This document shows positions 44,708 through 53,729 of a DNA stretch of 64,000 nt, piece after piece. A model generated the notes under the pieces. It saw nothing but the letters and a program-made list of their open reading frames with translations, made no database searches and was not told where the DNA came from. Made by a program: the position numbers and the translations under genes. Source of the stretch: Fortiea contorta PCC 7126 (GTDB taxonomy: Bacteria; Cyanobacteriota; Cyanobacteriia; Cyanobacteriales; Nostocaceae); contig NZ_KB235930.1 in the NCBI RefSeq assembly GCF_000332295.1, forward strand, positions 1,617,895-1,681,894. The letters are read 5' to 3'. Numbering within the stretch: the first letter of the stretch is position 1; each line of letters starts with the position of its first letter.

Positions 44708-46648
44708 TTAGATTTGTAGTAAACCTTCAGGATTGACTGATAAAATTGAGCGTCTTTGTAGTCCTTCCCGAAACAAAATTTCGTTGGCTGCTAATAAACC
44801 ACTACTAACGGCGCGTTCCATTAAGCCGCAGGGAAAAGGCATTTTTACCCAATCTCCCGCAAAGATTAAGTTAGGAATACCACTAATCGTTTCTGGGCGT
44901 TCTGCATAACTGTTGGGTGGATATCCAGAAAAGTTATGTTGATTGACTAATTCTCGATGCAATATGGTTGCTTGTTTTAATTCCGGAACAATTTCATATA
45001 GTTCTTGCTCAAATGTGGTTAATAGAGCTTCTTGGGTAGGAAATTCTTTGGCTTTATAACAGTATGCGTGCAGTTCTACTACACTTCCTCCGGTGCGTTT
45101 TGCCCAGTCGATAAATTGTGTTTGAATGCGATGATAAAGGGTAATACTATCAGTTAGCTGGTAGCCAGATAAAGATGTAAAATTACTTTGTTCCCAAATA
45201 AAATCACGGTCAAACCAGAAGCGACACACAGCAAATGGATCAGCAATGCTCAAGTTTTCAATTTGCGATCGCACTTTTTGATTTTCTTCTCCAATTAAGC
45301 GTTTAAATAGTTGCTGAATTCCTGGTACATCGGTAGCAAATACATAATAATCGGCGGTGATTGTTGTTGGTGATGATGTTTCTTGATTTGCTGCTACCAA
45401 CTGCAACTCTTCATCTCGGCGTTGCACTATTTTAAAGTTAGATAAATCTCGCTGTGCTGGACCTTTTAATACTTTACCATTTGCTGTAAACACAGCCCCA
45501 TGACAAGGACAATGAAATTTGCCATCGGCTGCTTTTTGCACAGTACAACCTTGGTGGGTACAGGTTAGTGAAATCGCTTCTTCACTCCCGGTTTTCACAG
45601 CATAAACCTCATCGGCTGCACCAAAATATTCTACCTCTGCATCACTGACTATTGAGTTGCGCTTCACTGCAAAATTCACGAGATTTTGATGATTACCGAT
45701 AAAATATTTGACTGCATCAATCTTGCCATTTATCGCAGAAATTTCACCCACATTTGCGCCTGTGATAATTTTCCCTTTTTTATTTTGAATGGCTCTAGCT
45801 ATAGGCTGTACTAAACTGGTTCCCATATCATCTTTAGTACCATTAAAAGCTAGTCCTTCTGGATTACCAAAAAAATAAAAATGAAAGAACTGCATCAATT
45901 CACCGACACTCATTGTATCTGGTGCATTTAAGCTAGATTTAGCAAAAGGGAGAAAATATAAATCATATAAACCGCGCGGAAATTCTTCTTGCACCCAATC
46001 AGCCACAGAGATATTATCGAAGCGTTGATAATTTTTTTCTCGCTGAAAACCAGTAATTGCTTGGAAGACTTGTAAGTGTTTTAACTTAACTAAATTAATC
46101 CCCCATTGTAAGCGGTTAGGAGAAGCGATCGCTAAATCAATAATATTCCAAGGAAAGGCAGAACTACTAGGACGAAATACCTCCGGTTGATATTTAGTAT
46201 CGCGGTAAACAACTGCATAAGATTTTAATGATTGAAAATGCTCTTTTATCTCCATTTCTGCTACTAAACTATTCAAGTTATAGTATTGGGGAAAAAAGCC
46301 ATGAAAGCCATGTTCCATCATAAAACTTTCGCCCACGGCTTCAATTTGCCAACTAGCAATTTTACCGCCAAGTTGGGGTGACTTTTCTAAAAGTGTCACA
46401 ATAAAACCCCGCTGGCTCAACTCATATGCACATGCTAAACCCGCCAATCCTCCACCAACAACAACAACACTTTTACCTTGGTTTAACATCCGTGGTAAAT
46501 TAAGGGTATCTTGTTGAAAAACAGTTGGTTTTGGCTTATTGAACCGAGAGTATCCTGTGACTCCGACGACACCACCAATGCCAAACCATTTTAGCAGCGT
46601 CCGCCGAGAGATTGTAGATGATTCTGGTGTGTTTGATAACTGACTCAT
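44708..46648 (-). CDS. FAD-dependent amine-oxidase-like protein with an inserted Rieske domain
   Basis: A 646-residue protein. A twin-arginine signal (SRRTLLKWFGIGG, 14-26) indicates Tat export. The FAD motif VVVVGGGLAGLACAYELS is at 61-78 and the FAD C-terminal motif LIFAGDWVKMPFPCGLMERAV near 605. The phytoene-desaturase-like middle (EHGFHGFFPQYYNL) is interrupted at about 345-420 by a Rieske 2Fe-2S domain with Cys363-x-His365-x2-Cys368 and Cys380-x2-His383. The insertion leaves the flavin fold intact on both sides. It could couple a carotenoid- or prenyl-type oxidation to 2Fe-2S electron transfer in the periplasm or thylakoid lumen. The substrate is unknown. Confidence 0.85.
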   Translation of the reverse strand: MSQLSNTPESSTISRRTLLKWFGIGGVVGVTGYSRFNKPKPTVFQQDTLNLPRMLNQGKSVVVVGGGLAGLACAYELSQRGFIVTLLEKSPQLGGKIASWQIEAVGESFMMEHGFHGFFPQYYNLNSLVAEMEIKEHFQSLKSYAVVYRDTKYQPEVFRPSSSAFPWNIIDLAIASPNRLQWGINLVKLKHLQVFQAITGFQREKNYQRFDNISVADWVQEEFPRGLYDLYFLPFAKSSLNAPDTMSVGELMQFFHFYFFGNPEGLAFNGTKDDMGTSLVQPIARAIQNKKGKIITGANVGEISAINGKIDAVKYFIGNHQNLVNFAVKRNSIVSDAEVEYFGAADEVYAVKTGSEEAISLTCTHQGCTVQKAADGKFHCPCHGAVFTANGKVLKGPAQRDLSNFKIVQRRDEELQLVAANQETSSPTTITADYYVFATDVPGIQQLFKRLIGEENQKVRSQIENLSIADPFAVCRFWFDRDFIWEQSNFTSLSGYQLTDSITLYHRIQTQFIDWAKRTGGSVVELHAYCYKAKEFPTQEALLTTFEQELYEIVPELKQATILHRELVNQHNFSGYPPNSYAERPETISGIPNLIFAGDWVKMPFPCGLMERAVSSGLLAANEILFREGLQRRSILSVNPEGLLQI

Positions 46649-46981
46649 TTGTTCTGGAATTCACTCTTCACGATAAATAACTAGCACGAAATAAGGGCTA
46701 GAACTCAGCCCATTTTCTGAAGTATTTTTACCATCACACTGTTAATATTCAACGGATTTATTTTGGCAGAACGGGGGAATTTGTCAATTGCTAACTGTTA
46801 CTTTTAAAAATATTGCACCCTCAAGTTAAGTAGCCAGACTTTATCTGCCAAAAATTATTAATTCATCAGCTTTGAAACAAAAATTAGGACATTATTTGAC
46901 AGTGTAATATACAATCTTATTGTTGTCTACTCAATGATAAGTATGTTTTGGGTTGCCAGATAAGCAACAATCTGCTATTGA
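46649..46981. other. Spacer upstream of the Rieske/FAD gene
   Basis: AT-rich region between divergent genes, presumably the promoter of the FAD/Rieske gene. No gene or repeat was seen here; a possible coding remnant follows. Confidence 0.4.
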
Positions 46982-47104
46982 CACCTAAATACTTGCGCCC
47001 AGTATCCCCAAGGAAAGCAGTTTGTTACTACACATCGTGTAGTGGATGAAGCAGAAATGATTAATATTTTATTAAATAAACTTGCATCAACTCGTAACTA
47101 CTAA
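46982..47104 (+). pseudogene. Possible 3' remnant of a gene
   Basis: A 40-codon open stretch follows an in-frame stop and has no start. It reads like protein (CAQYPQGKQFVTTHRVVDEAE, then MINILLNKLASTRNY) and ends at a TAA at 47102-47104. The amphipathic C-terminal helix looks like the end of a once longer gene. I cannot name the parent family. Confidence 0.35.
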
Positions 47105-47178
47105 TTAAGAGACAAAGTTATGACATATTAAAAATTTAGACAATAGACTAATAGCTTTTCATTAAAACACTAACTCAA

Positions 47179-47952
47179 ATGAAATATTGGTGTCAAACTA
47201 TAGCCGTAACTCAGCGCATTTTAATTGAACTATTACGCCGCCGTCGCAGCTTAATTTTTTGGAGTATTTTTCCAATTTCAGTTTTAATTTTCAGCGGATT
47301 TATATTATCAGAAAGGGCAAAACTACCGCTCACTGACGCCTTTTCATATGCTGCGCCTTCAACATTAGTAGGTGCAGCTTTATTTTTTAGCTGCTTGGGT
47401 GGGAGCGTCTCCACAGTAGTTGCAGAAAGAGAACAACGAACCCTCAAACGCCTTTTTATTTCTCCCTTAAGTGGTATATCCTATTTTTTAGGAATTTTTT
47501 TAGCACATAGTTGTATCGGCATTGGACAGACAATATTAGTTTATAGTATTGCAGCTTTTTGGGGTGCTACTTTTAACGGTTCTATTTTCTTAGGACTGAC
47601 AATAATCTTCTTAAGTATCATTTCTTATGTTGGTTTAGGGTTTATTTTAGGTACACAATTAGCTCGCCGAATAGAAGACGTTAACGCTTTAGTCGCAGCT
47701 TTTGGTGTACCTTTATTAATTCTTGGCGGAGCATTTCTACCCGCTTCCTTGTTTCCTCCAACCCTCATTAATATTGCTCAATATAACCCTATTTATCATA
47801 TGAATGAAGCTTTTGTTGCTGTTTCAGCTAAAGGAGATGAAATTGATAAAATTGCATCACATTTTTGGTTTTTATTAGTGTTTGCTATAGTGATGGTTGG
47901 TGGTGGGTGGTTATCTTATCAACGGATGTTAATTGTAGAGAGAAGGTTGTGA
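47179..47952 (+). CDS. ABC-2 type transporter permease
   Basis: A 257-residue polytopic membrane protein with six hydrophobic helices. The start (ITQRILIELLRRRRSLIFWSIFP) and the EREQRTLKRLFISPLSGISYFLG cytosolic loop are the ABC-2 permease hallmarks, and GGAFLPASLFPPTLINIAQYNPIYH is the typical last-loop region. It pairs with the ATPase gene 98 nt downstream, forming an exporter of DrrAB/NodIJ type. The substrate is unknown. A palindromic repeat lies between the two genes. Confidence 0.92.
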   Translation: MKYWCQTIAVTQRILIELLRRRRSLIFWSIFPISVLIFSGFILSERAKLPLTDAFSYAAPSTLVGAALFFSCLGGSVSTVVAEREQRTLKRLFISPLSGISYFLGIFLAHSCIGIGQTILVYSIAAFWGATFNGSIFLGLTIIFLSIISYVGLGFILGTQLARRIEDVNALVAAFGVPLLILGGAFLPASLFPPTLINIAQYNPIYHMNEAFVAVSAKGDEIDKIASHFWFLLVFAIVMVGGGWLSYQRMLIVERRL

Positions 47953-47954
47953 GT

Positions 47955-48037
47955 TTTTTTAACGCAGAGGCTCACATAGTAATTCCTCTGACTTTGTGAT
48001 CCTCTGCGCTGACTTTGCGATCCTTTGCGTTAAAAAC
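47955..48037. repeat. Palindromic repeat inside the ABC exporter operon
   Basis: TTTTTAACGCAGAGG (47956-47970) is inverted as CCTTTGCGTTAAAAA (48022-48036), with CTCTGACTTTGTGATCC and CTGACTTTGCGATCC direct repeats inside. Related pieces occur near 2671 and 28212. It separates permease and ATPase genes that normally abut. Confidence 0.75.
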
Positions 48038-48050
48038 CTACATCAAATGT

Positions 48051-48941
48051 ATGCTAAAAATCACTAATTTAAATAAGTCTTACGGACGAAGCCAAGTTAT
48101 CAAAAATTTAAATTTACATATTGATGTGGGAGAGGTTTATGGATTGCTGGGCGCAAATGGAGCCGGAAAAACAACCACAATTAATATTCTTTGTGATTTA
48201 CTTCAGGCTGATAGTGGTGATGTGACACTCAATCATCAACCTGTTTCCACACAGACAAAAAAATTAATTGGAATTGCACCTCAAGAAAATTTGCTTTATC
48301 AAACTCTTTCTTGTGAAGAGAATCTGCATTTTTTTGCTCAAATTTATGGTTTGGGTAAGAAAATACGTCAGCAACAAGTAAGAGAAATTTTAGCATCTGT
48401 TGGTTTATTAGACAGAGCTAAAAGTCCTGTGGAAACCCTCAGTGGTGGGATGCAAAGACGATTAAATATTGCGGTGGCTTTGGTACATCAGCCGCAATTA
48501 GTAATTTTAGATGAACCAACCACAGGGTTAGATATTGAGGCGAGATATGCAATTTGGGAATTAATTCGCCAATGGAAAAATCAAGGAATTACAGTTTTAA
48601 TTACGACTCATTTGTTAGATGAAGCTGAACGCCTTTGTGATAGAATTGGGATTTTAAAAAATGGACAAATTTTGGCTGAGGGGAGTTTAGCAGAGTTACG
48701 CAGATTGATTCCAGCCCAAGAGGTAGTTGTGATGCAAACTAAAGAGGAAGAAAAAGCGATCGCTAAAGCTCAAGAATATGGTTACGCTTATAGATATTAT
48801 GGTGGTGAATTAGCTTTTTTATTACCAGTGCCTTTGGAATTAAAAGAAATTATTTCCCGGTTTGAAGGGATAGCAATTAATTCTATAACCCGTCAACCTG
48901 TGCGGTTGGAACATATTTATTTGGAAGTAACACAACCATAA
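48051..48941 (+). CDS. ABC transporter ATP-binding protein
   Basis: A 296-residue ATPase. It has Walker A GANGAGKTT (about 37-45), the signature LSGGMQRRL, Walker B LVILDEPTTGLD and the H-loop TTHLLDEAE, all intact. A roughly 75-residue C-terminal extension (IPAQEVVVMQTKEEEKAIA, then FLLPVPLELKEIISRF) resembles the regulatory tail of DrrA-type exporters. It powers the ABC-2 permease encoded just upstream. The ATG at 48051 is preferred to an in-frame start at 48015 that falls within the repeat. Confidence 0.93.
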   Translation: MLKITNLNKSYGRSQVIKNLNLHIDVGEVYGLLGANGAGKTTTINILCDLLQADSGDVTLNHQPVSTQTKKLIGIAPQENLLYQTLSCEENLHFFAQIYGLGKKIRQQQVREILASVGLLDRAKSPVETLSGGMQRRLNIAVALVHQPQLVILDEPTTGLDIEARYAIWELIRQWKNQGITVLITTHLLDEAERLCDRIGILKNGQILAEGSLAELRRLIPAQEVVVMQTKEEEKAIAKAQEYGYAYRYYGGELAFLLPVPLELKEIISRFEGIAINSITRQPVRLEHIYLEVTQP

Positions 48942-48965
48942 ATATCTATCTTCTTTAGCCCTAGT

Positions 48966-49220
48966 TCATAACAAAACTACATTACTTCCTAAAGGCATCA
49001 CAGCCGTCGCAACATGAGTGATTTGTCTATCAGCGTTGTACCACTCTTTAATCAATACAAACTCTGTCACAGGATTGTAGAGCAAAACTTCTAAGGGCAT
49101 CTTAAATTCAAAGCAATAATGCACTTCTCCATCTTGACTAAAGTATACAGCACCACGTCCATGCTTATAAAATCCAATCAAGGCGGTTTTAGCGAGAGTA
49201 TTCCAAGAAACGTACTTCAT
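48966..49220 (-). CDS. Small hypothetical protein
   Basis: An 84-residue protein from the ATG at 49220; an in-frame ATG at 49268 would add a basic 16-residue tail with no better support. It is mostly beta strand (GRGAVYFSQDGEVHYCFEFK, VTEFVLIKEWYNADR) with no membrane segment. I do not recognise the family. It converges with the ABC ATPase gene, 24 nt between stops. Confidence 0.5.
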   Translation of the reverse strand: MKYVSWNTLAKTALIGFYKHGRGAVYFSQDGEVHYCFEFKMPLEVLLYNPVTEFVLIKEWYNADRQITHVATAVMPLGSNVVLL

Positions 49221-49326
49221 AATGCTACTTTGTAAGAGACGGTATTTTCTTGAAGTTTTTAAAGTCACTTCATGAAATATATACTTAAGTGTCCCTTACT
49301 CGTCCGTATAAAAACTGAGATTATCC

Positions 49327-49465
49327 CAGAAGTCTGAAGTATCACGGATGTAGACAAATACAGGCTATAATAAATAAATTGGTAGATGCTGAGTGTTCAG
49401 TAGGCAAAGTGGTTTCAGAACAGCCTGCGGTAATATCCTTTGCGTCTACAGACTTCAGACTTCTG
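49327..49465. repeat. Inverted repeat flanking a 111-nt insert
   Basis: CAGAAGTCTGAAGT (49327-49340) is perfectly inverted at 49452-49465, ending 5 nt before the stop of the FkbM gene on the other strand. The enclosed DNA has no coding capacity. It may be a small MITE or act as a terminator structure. Confidence 0.55.
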
Positions 49466-49470
49466 TTTAT

Positions 49471-50253
49471 TTAACCCTGATTAGGTATAGCGAGAAAATT
49501 AAAGGCTTGGAATGGATAATCATGAGCTTGATCATACTTTTCAAAGCTCAGTGGTTGCCCGTTATTCAGAAAATCTTTCAGTAAAAATATTGTGTATGAA
49601 TGTTGCTGAATGAAAAACTCAAAAAGTTGAGCAGTAGTAAAGTTGAAAGTAGCAATTTTTTCTCGCCCAGACTCGAACAAAACAATAGGACGATAGCGAG
49701 ATAATGTTTTTTCAGCACCACGGAGTACGGCTAATTCTGCGCCTATCACATCGATTTTGATAAAATCAACGCGCTGTTCGGGGTTGAGGACGTTATCTAG
49801 TCTCTCTGTCTTGACAATAATTTTCTCAAGATTAGCATTGTCATCTTTTTTACTAGGAAGAAGTGCATTTACCCCTGATACTTGAGTATTAAGATAAAAT
49901 GTTACTTCCCCAGGAGTATCACTGAGTGCTAATTGTTTAATCTCAACTTCAGAAAATTTTTGTTTCAACCATTTTGCTTTATATGGTGTTGGCTCGAAGG
50001 CTATGTGTTTTCCCTGGGGTGCGGATTCTAACATCACGTTCAGTAATGCACCTAAGTGACAACCGATATCCACGCAGTTAGATGAGCGATTGACTACGCG
50101 TCGGATCACTTGCTCGACTCTTTCTGGCTCTAAGTGAATTTCCTTAAGTTCAGGATACTTTTTTTGTTCTTTAGCCTCCGCAAAAGACCTAATCGCTTCG
50201 GCTGGTTTCTGAAATGGAGTACGGATCAGAAGATGCTTTAAATACTCTTGCAT
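49471..50253 (-). CDS. FkbM family methyltransferase
   Basis: A 260-residue SAM-dependent methyltransferase. Motif I is CVDIGCHLGALLNVMLESAP (about 59-78), followed by IAFEPTPYKAKWLKQKF (acidic loop) and, further on, VDFIKIDVIGAELAVLRGAEKTL with the FkbM-type IKIDVxGxE. FkbM enzymes O-methylate sugars or polyketides, so a glycan substrate is plausible. It is a single gene, not adjacent to the main EPS cluster. An inverted repeat lies at its 3' end. Confidence 0.88.
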   Translation of the reverse strand: MQEYLKHLLIRTPFQKPAEAIRSFAEAKEQKKYPELKEIHLEPERVEQVIRRVVNRSSNCVDIGCHLGALLNVMLESAPQGKHIAFEPTPYKAKWLKQKFSEVEIKQLALSDTPGEVTFYLNTQVSGVNALLPSKKDDNANLEKIIVKTERLDNVLNPEQRVDFIKIDVIGAELAVLRGAEKTLSRYRPIVLFESGREKIATFNFTTAQLFEFFIQQHSYTIFLLKDFLNNGQPLSFEKYDQAHDYPFQAFNFLAIPNQG

Positions 50254-50408
50254 GATGTAAATAATTTTCTGGGATTGTGAACTTACTTAGCTTACAGTAA
50301 TTGTTTACGTACGAGAAAGTGCTGAAATCACCATTGCATCAAATTAAATTAAAGAGTTTATCAAGCTGAGAACTAACGCTGTGGACTTCACGTCCGTGGA
50401 CTATATTT

Positions 50409-50474
50409 TGTCATTTTTTTATGTCATCATGTCATTTTAAATTAAGTAAATATGTCTTGATATTTGGATGTCAT
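50409..50474. promoter_or_regulatory. TGTCAT direct repeats upstream of the RHH/PAS operon
   Basis: TGTCAT occurs at 50409, 50422, 50430 and 50469, with a partial TGTC at 50453, all in one orientation within 66 bp. The cluster ends 48 nt before the start of a ribbon-helix-helix protein. Direct-repeat half sites in front of an RHH gene are the usual layout of an autoregulatory operator. Confidence 0.55.
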
Positions 50475-50521
50475 GAGAGAAAATAGAGAACAGACAAAAT
50501 GTAGTCAACAGGAGTTCAAAA

Positions 50522-51007
50522 ATGACTGATAGAAGGCGGTCTGATGATTATAAACAGGTTAGCGGTTATGTTCCAGTGGATTTGGCACGAGAATTTAAAA
50601 GCATCTGTGCTCGTGAGGGAGTATCCCAAAGCGACGCCTTAGAAGAGATGATTCGGGAGTGGATTGGTAAAAGCACAGGTTCTCACGCCTCAACTCCCAA
50701 ACCAACGCCCCCAGAAACAATAGCCGATGTCATCAAAGCCAACATTACAAAACTTAAGAATTGTGGAATTAAAAATTTACATGCACTTGCAAAGGGGGAA
50801 GTACTACCTACACCAGGAGATTTCGCCATTATCACCTCAGCTCTGGCCATACCTGAAGAAGAGCGGAAAATAATTTGGCAAAAAACTTTGAAATTTTCCG
50901 TGTTGAGCGAAATTATGGGTGTAAAAGTATATAAAGATTCTGGAGGTGTAAAAAAAGATGAGTGTGAGTATTCTCAGAACTCTGAACCTACCGGGCTGGA
51001 ACTATAA
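50522..51007 (+). CDS. Ribbon-helix-helix regulator with a second helical domain
   Basis: A 161-residue protein. The N-terminus (YKQVSGYVPVDLAREFKSI, then REGVSQSDALEEMIREWIG) is a ribbon-helix-helix pattern: a beta strand and two helices. A Pro/Thr linker leads to a helical domain (ADVIKANITKLKNCGIKNL, LAKGEVLPTPGDFAIITSAL) that resembles an XRE-type HTH. Its last 50 nt overlap the next gene. It is preceded by TGTCAT repeats that it probably binds. It looks like a transcriptional regulator of its own operon, but the target set is unknown. Confidence 0.72.
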   Translation: MTDRRRSDDYKQVSGYVPVDLAREFKSICAREGVSQSDALEEMIREWIGKSTGSHASTPKPTPPETIADVIKANITKLKNCGIKNLHALAKGEVLPTPGDFAIITSALAIPEEERKIIWQKTLKFSVLSEIMGVKVYKDSGGVKKDECEYSQNSEPTGLEL

Positions 51008-51641
51008 AATCTCCTTTGAGGGGATTTCTATCCTCGCCCCCACCAAACGAGATGCTACACACCTTGCCCAAAGCTACGGAGAAGCTCTCAGTGAGACTGC
51101 GTTAAAAATCAAAGGTAAGGTACGGATAGGATGGAGAGGGTGCAAACATCCAATTGAATTTTTTGGTTGGATGGCGTCTAGCGAAGCCCCTCAACCCTCC
51201 GAGACAGCCGAAAGCATCTTGAGATGCGGCGGTGCTGTCTTCTGTAGCCAGTTGCATATTCCAGTGGAGTTGTTATCGCGGATGGTTTCCGCTGCAGATA
51301 ATGAACTCCCGGTTAGTATTGTCAGACAAGACAACCGCAAGCAAATCATCGTCAACCAACCAATGGCTGACATGTTGCAAACGCCACCGGAAGTAGCTAC
51401 CCAAAGAGTGATGAACAACTTTTGGCTACCAGAGGATTTGGCAGAACTGGAACAACGGCTGCAAAACCAGGGAAGATTTACTTGGACTTACTCAGCTGGA
51501 CTAAACGAGCAAGCCTGGGCTATTCTCACAACTCAATTTGAGGCTTTTGAGGTGGAAGGCGTTTGGTACAGACAGGGAACTTGTTTATCAACCCCTCAAC
51601 TTGTACCGATTCCACCAGGAGCATTTGCACCCGCAGCTTAG
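50958..51641 (+). CDS. PAS-like domain protein overlapping the RHH regulator gene
   Basis: A 227-residue soluble protein. The N-terminal 75 residues are beta-rich (WNYKISFEGISILAPTKRDA, GKVRIGWRGCKHPIEFFGWM). Residues about 120-215 have a PAS-like course (PVSIVRQDNRKQIIVNQPMA, then FEAFEVEGVWYRQGTCLS). There is no kinase or effector domain. A strong GGAGG ribosome site lies inside the upstream gene 10-15 nt before this ATG, so translation is coupled. It may sense a ligand and control the RHH partner. No named family was recognised. Confidence 0.65.
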   Translation: MSVSILRTLNLPGWNYKISFEGISILAPTKRDATHLAQSYGEALSETALKIKGKVRIGWRGCKHPIEFFGWMASSEAPQPSETAESILRCGGAVFCSQLHIPVELLSRMVSAADNELPVSIVRQDNRKQIIVNQPMADMLQTPPEVATQRVMNNFWLPEDLAELEQRLQNQGRFTWTYSAGLNEQAWAILTTQFEAFEVEGVWYRQGTCLSTPQLVPIPPGAFAPAA

Positions 51642-51788
51642 GTAGAATTTGACCACTTCCAGAAACCAGAATCATTGCTGTGCTGGATTTTTTTCAGGGT
51701 GCGCTGCTATTTAAGTAGGGGCTAAGGGTTATAAAAGACTTTGCGTATTTTTGCCTGGAAAACATAAACATTTCATGCAAACCCACAC

Positions 51789-53573
51789 TTAAATTGCTAA
51801 TGCTGTTCCTAACTGCAGAGCGTAAAGGTTGGCGTACACTCCCTGTTTTTGGATGAGTTCTGTATGGCTACCCCGTTCGACAATTTGTCCTTGCTGAATC
51901 ACTAACACCTGATCGGCTTGGGTAACTGTGCTGAGACGGTGAGCAATTACGAAACTAGTACGCCCTTGTAATAAGCGAGCGATCGCACTTTGTACCAATG
52001 CTTCTGTGCGCGTATCAATACTGCTAGTTGCTTCATCCAAAATTAAAATTCGGGGGTTAATCAACACCGCACGAGCAATACTAATCAGTTGTCGCTGTCC
52101 CTGACTCAAAGGAGCACCCTTTTCACCTAACCGAGTGGCGTAACCTGCCGACAAAGAGGTGATAAACTCATGGACATTCGCCATCTGCGCCGCCGCTTCG
52201 ATATCGGCTTGGGTGGCGTCGGGAGAACCAAAAGCGATATTTTCCGCAACCGTACCACTAAAAAGAATATTATCTTGCAAGACGATACCAATCTGTCGCC
52301 GCAAACTAGCTTGTGTCACACTCCGGATATCGATCCCGTCAATTTTTACAGCCCCGCCAGAAACATCATAAAAGCGCAAAATTAAATTAATAATTGTACT
52401 TTTTCCTGAGCCTGTTGGCCCCACCAGCGCCACCATCTGTCCTGGATGAGCGTGTAAATTCACTCCTTTGAGGACTAATTTCTCTGGACTATAACCAAAT
52501 TTCACCTCTTCAAAGGTAACATCACCTTGAATAGGAGGCATTTGTGTTGCATTCGGTGCATCTTTGAGTTGTGATGGTTCATCTAATAACAAGAAAATCC
52601 GCTCTAAGCCAGCAAATGCAGATTGAGCTTGGGTGTAAAACTGGCTGAGGATTTGGATCGGGCGAAAGAACTGCTGGACGTAAAGTAAAAAAGATGTCAC
52701 CACACCCACAGTTGCGCCGCCGGTGACGGCGAGATAACCACCGTAAGCTAATACTCCTCCAGTGGCGAGGGTGTTGAGAAAATCGATGGAGGGTAAAAAT
52801 GCGGCAGTAATTGCTACTGCTTCGACATTAGCATCACGATTAGCGGCGTTGAGCATGTCGAATTCGGCGATGTTCAGATGAACACGATTAAAGGCTTGTG
52901 CTTCCTTCACACTACCTATGTCTTCTTCTAACTTGGCGGAAAGTTCCCCAATTGTTTGACGGGTGACGCGGAATCTGGCTCTCGCCCAGCGAGCAAATAA
53001 GCTGGTCGTAAATATCATCAGTGGGATGACTAGGTTACTCAACAAGCCGAGTTGCAAGTTGATTGCAAACATGGCAATGACAATGCCAACTAAACTAAAA
53101 GTATTACCAAGCATTTGGGCGATCGTTTGCCCAAAGGCTTGATTTACAGTATTAACATCATTGAGCAGGCGACTCATTAAGTCTCCAGCTTCGCTGCGAT
53201 CAAAAAAACTCAGTGGTAAACTCTGGATTTTAACAAAAATATCTTCCCTTAACTGCGCTAGCAACCGCTGCATAATCCAACCGACCCGCATAATTTGACC
53301 GCGAATTGCCAAGATACCGAGTCCATAGATTAAGGCCAGTAGTCCCAACATTAGGAGTAGTCCTGGCAAATTTCTTGTTGCGATGAGGTGATCAACCGAC
53401 CAACCGAGTAAGAATGGCCCGATCGCCTGGGTAGATGCACCAATTGCTACTAATGTCAAGGCTATGGGAATTTCTTTTTTATAAGGGCGCAGGTATTGCA
53501 AAAACCGTTGCAGGGTAGGGAGTTGTTGAGTCGCTCTTTGTTCTGATGCAACGATGGGGTTTGAGCTTGTCAT
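51789..53573 (-). CDS. ABC transporter, fused permease-ATPase (MsbA/MDR type)
   Basis: A 594-residue half-transporter. It has six N-terminal helices (about 35-310, for example PFLLGWSVDHL and ALLNDVNTV-type coupling helices), then an ATPase with Walker A LVGPTGSGKSTIINLILRFY, signature LSQGQRQLISIARAVL and Walker B LILDEATSSID, plus the H-loop IAHRLSTV. It works as a homodimer or with a partner to export lipids or drugs; no partner gene is adjacent. An upstream GTG at 53624 is in frame, but the ATG at 53573 gives a standard N-terminus. Confidence 0.93.
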   Translation of the reverse strand: MTSSNPIVASEQRATQQLPTLQRFLQYLRPYKKEIPIALTLVAIGASTQAIGPFLLGWSVDHLIATRNLPGLLLMLGLLALIYGLGILAIRGQIMRVGWIMQRLLAQLREDIFVKIQSLPLSFFDRSEAGDLMSRLLNDVNTVNQAFGQTIAQMLGNTFSLVGIVIAMFAINLQLGLLSNLVIPLMIFTTSLFARWARARFRVTRQTIGELSAKLEEDIGSVKEAQAFNRVHLNIAEFDMLNAANRDANVEAVAITAAFLPSIDFLNTLATGGVLAYGGYLAVTGGATVGVVTSFLLYVQQFFRPIQILSQFYTQAQSAFAGLERIFLLLDEPSQLKDAPNATQMPPIQGDVTFEEVKFGYSPEKLVLKGVNLHAHPGQMVALVGPTGSGKSTIINLILRFYDVSGGAVKIDGIDIRSVTQASLRRQIGIVLQDNILFSGTVAENIAFGSPDATQADIEAAAQMANVHEFITSLSAGYATRLGEKGAPLSQGQRQLISIARAVLINPRILILDEATSSIDTRTEALVQSAIARLLQGRTSFVIAHRLSTVTQADQVLVIQQGQIVERGSHTELIQKQGVYANLYALQLGTALAI

Positions 53574-53729
53574 ATCGTATTCGGTGAAAATCAGGAACGC
53601 TATAGTACGCAGAAGGCTTACCACTGAGCACTGGCTGTTGCTTTAAAATCACAGAGTTAAAGCATAAAAAGGATGAATGATATTTTAATCATTCATCCCA
53701 CTGAGTTTTTAATTGACAAAAAGCCTGAT

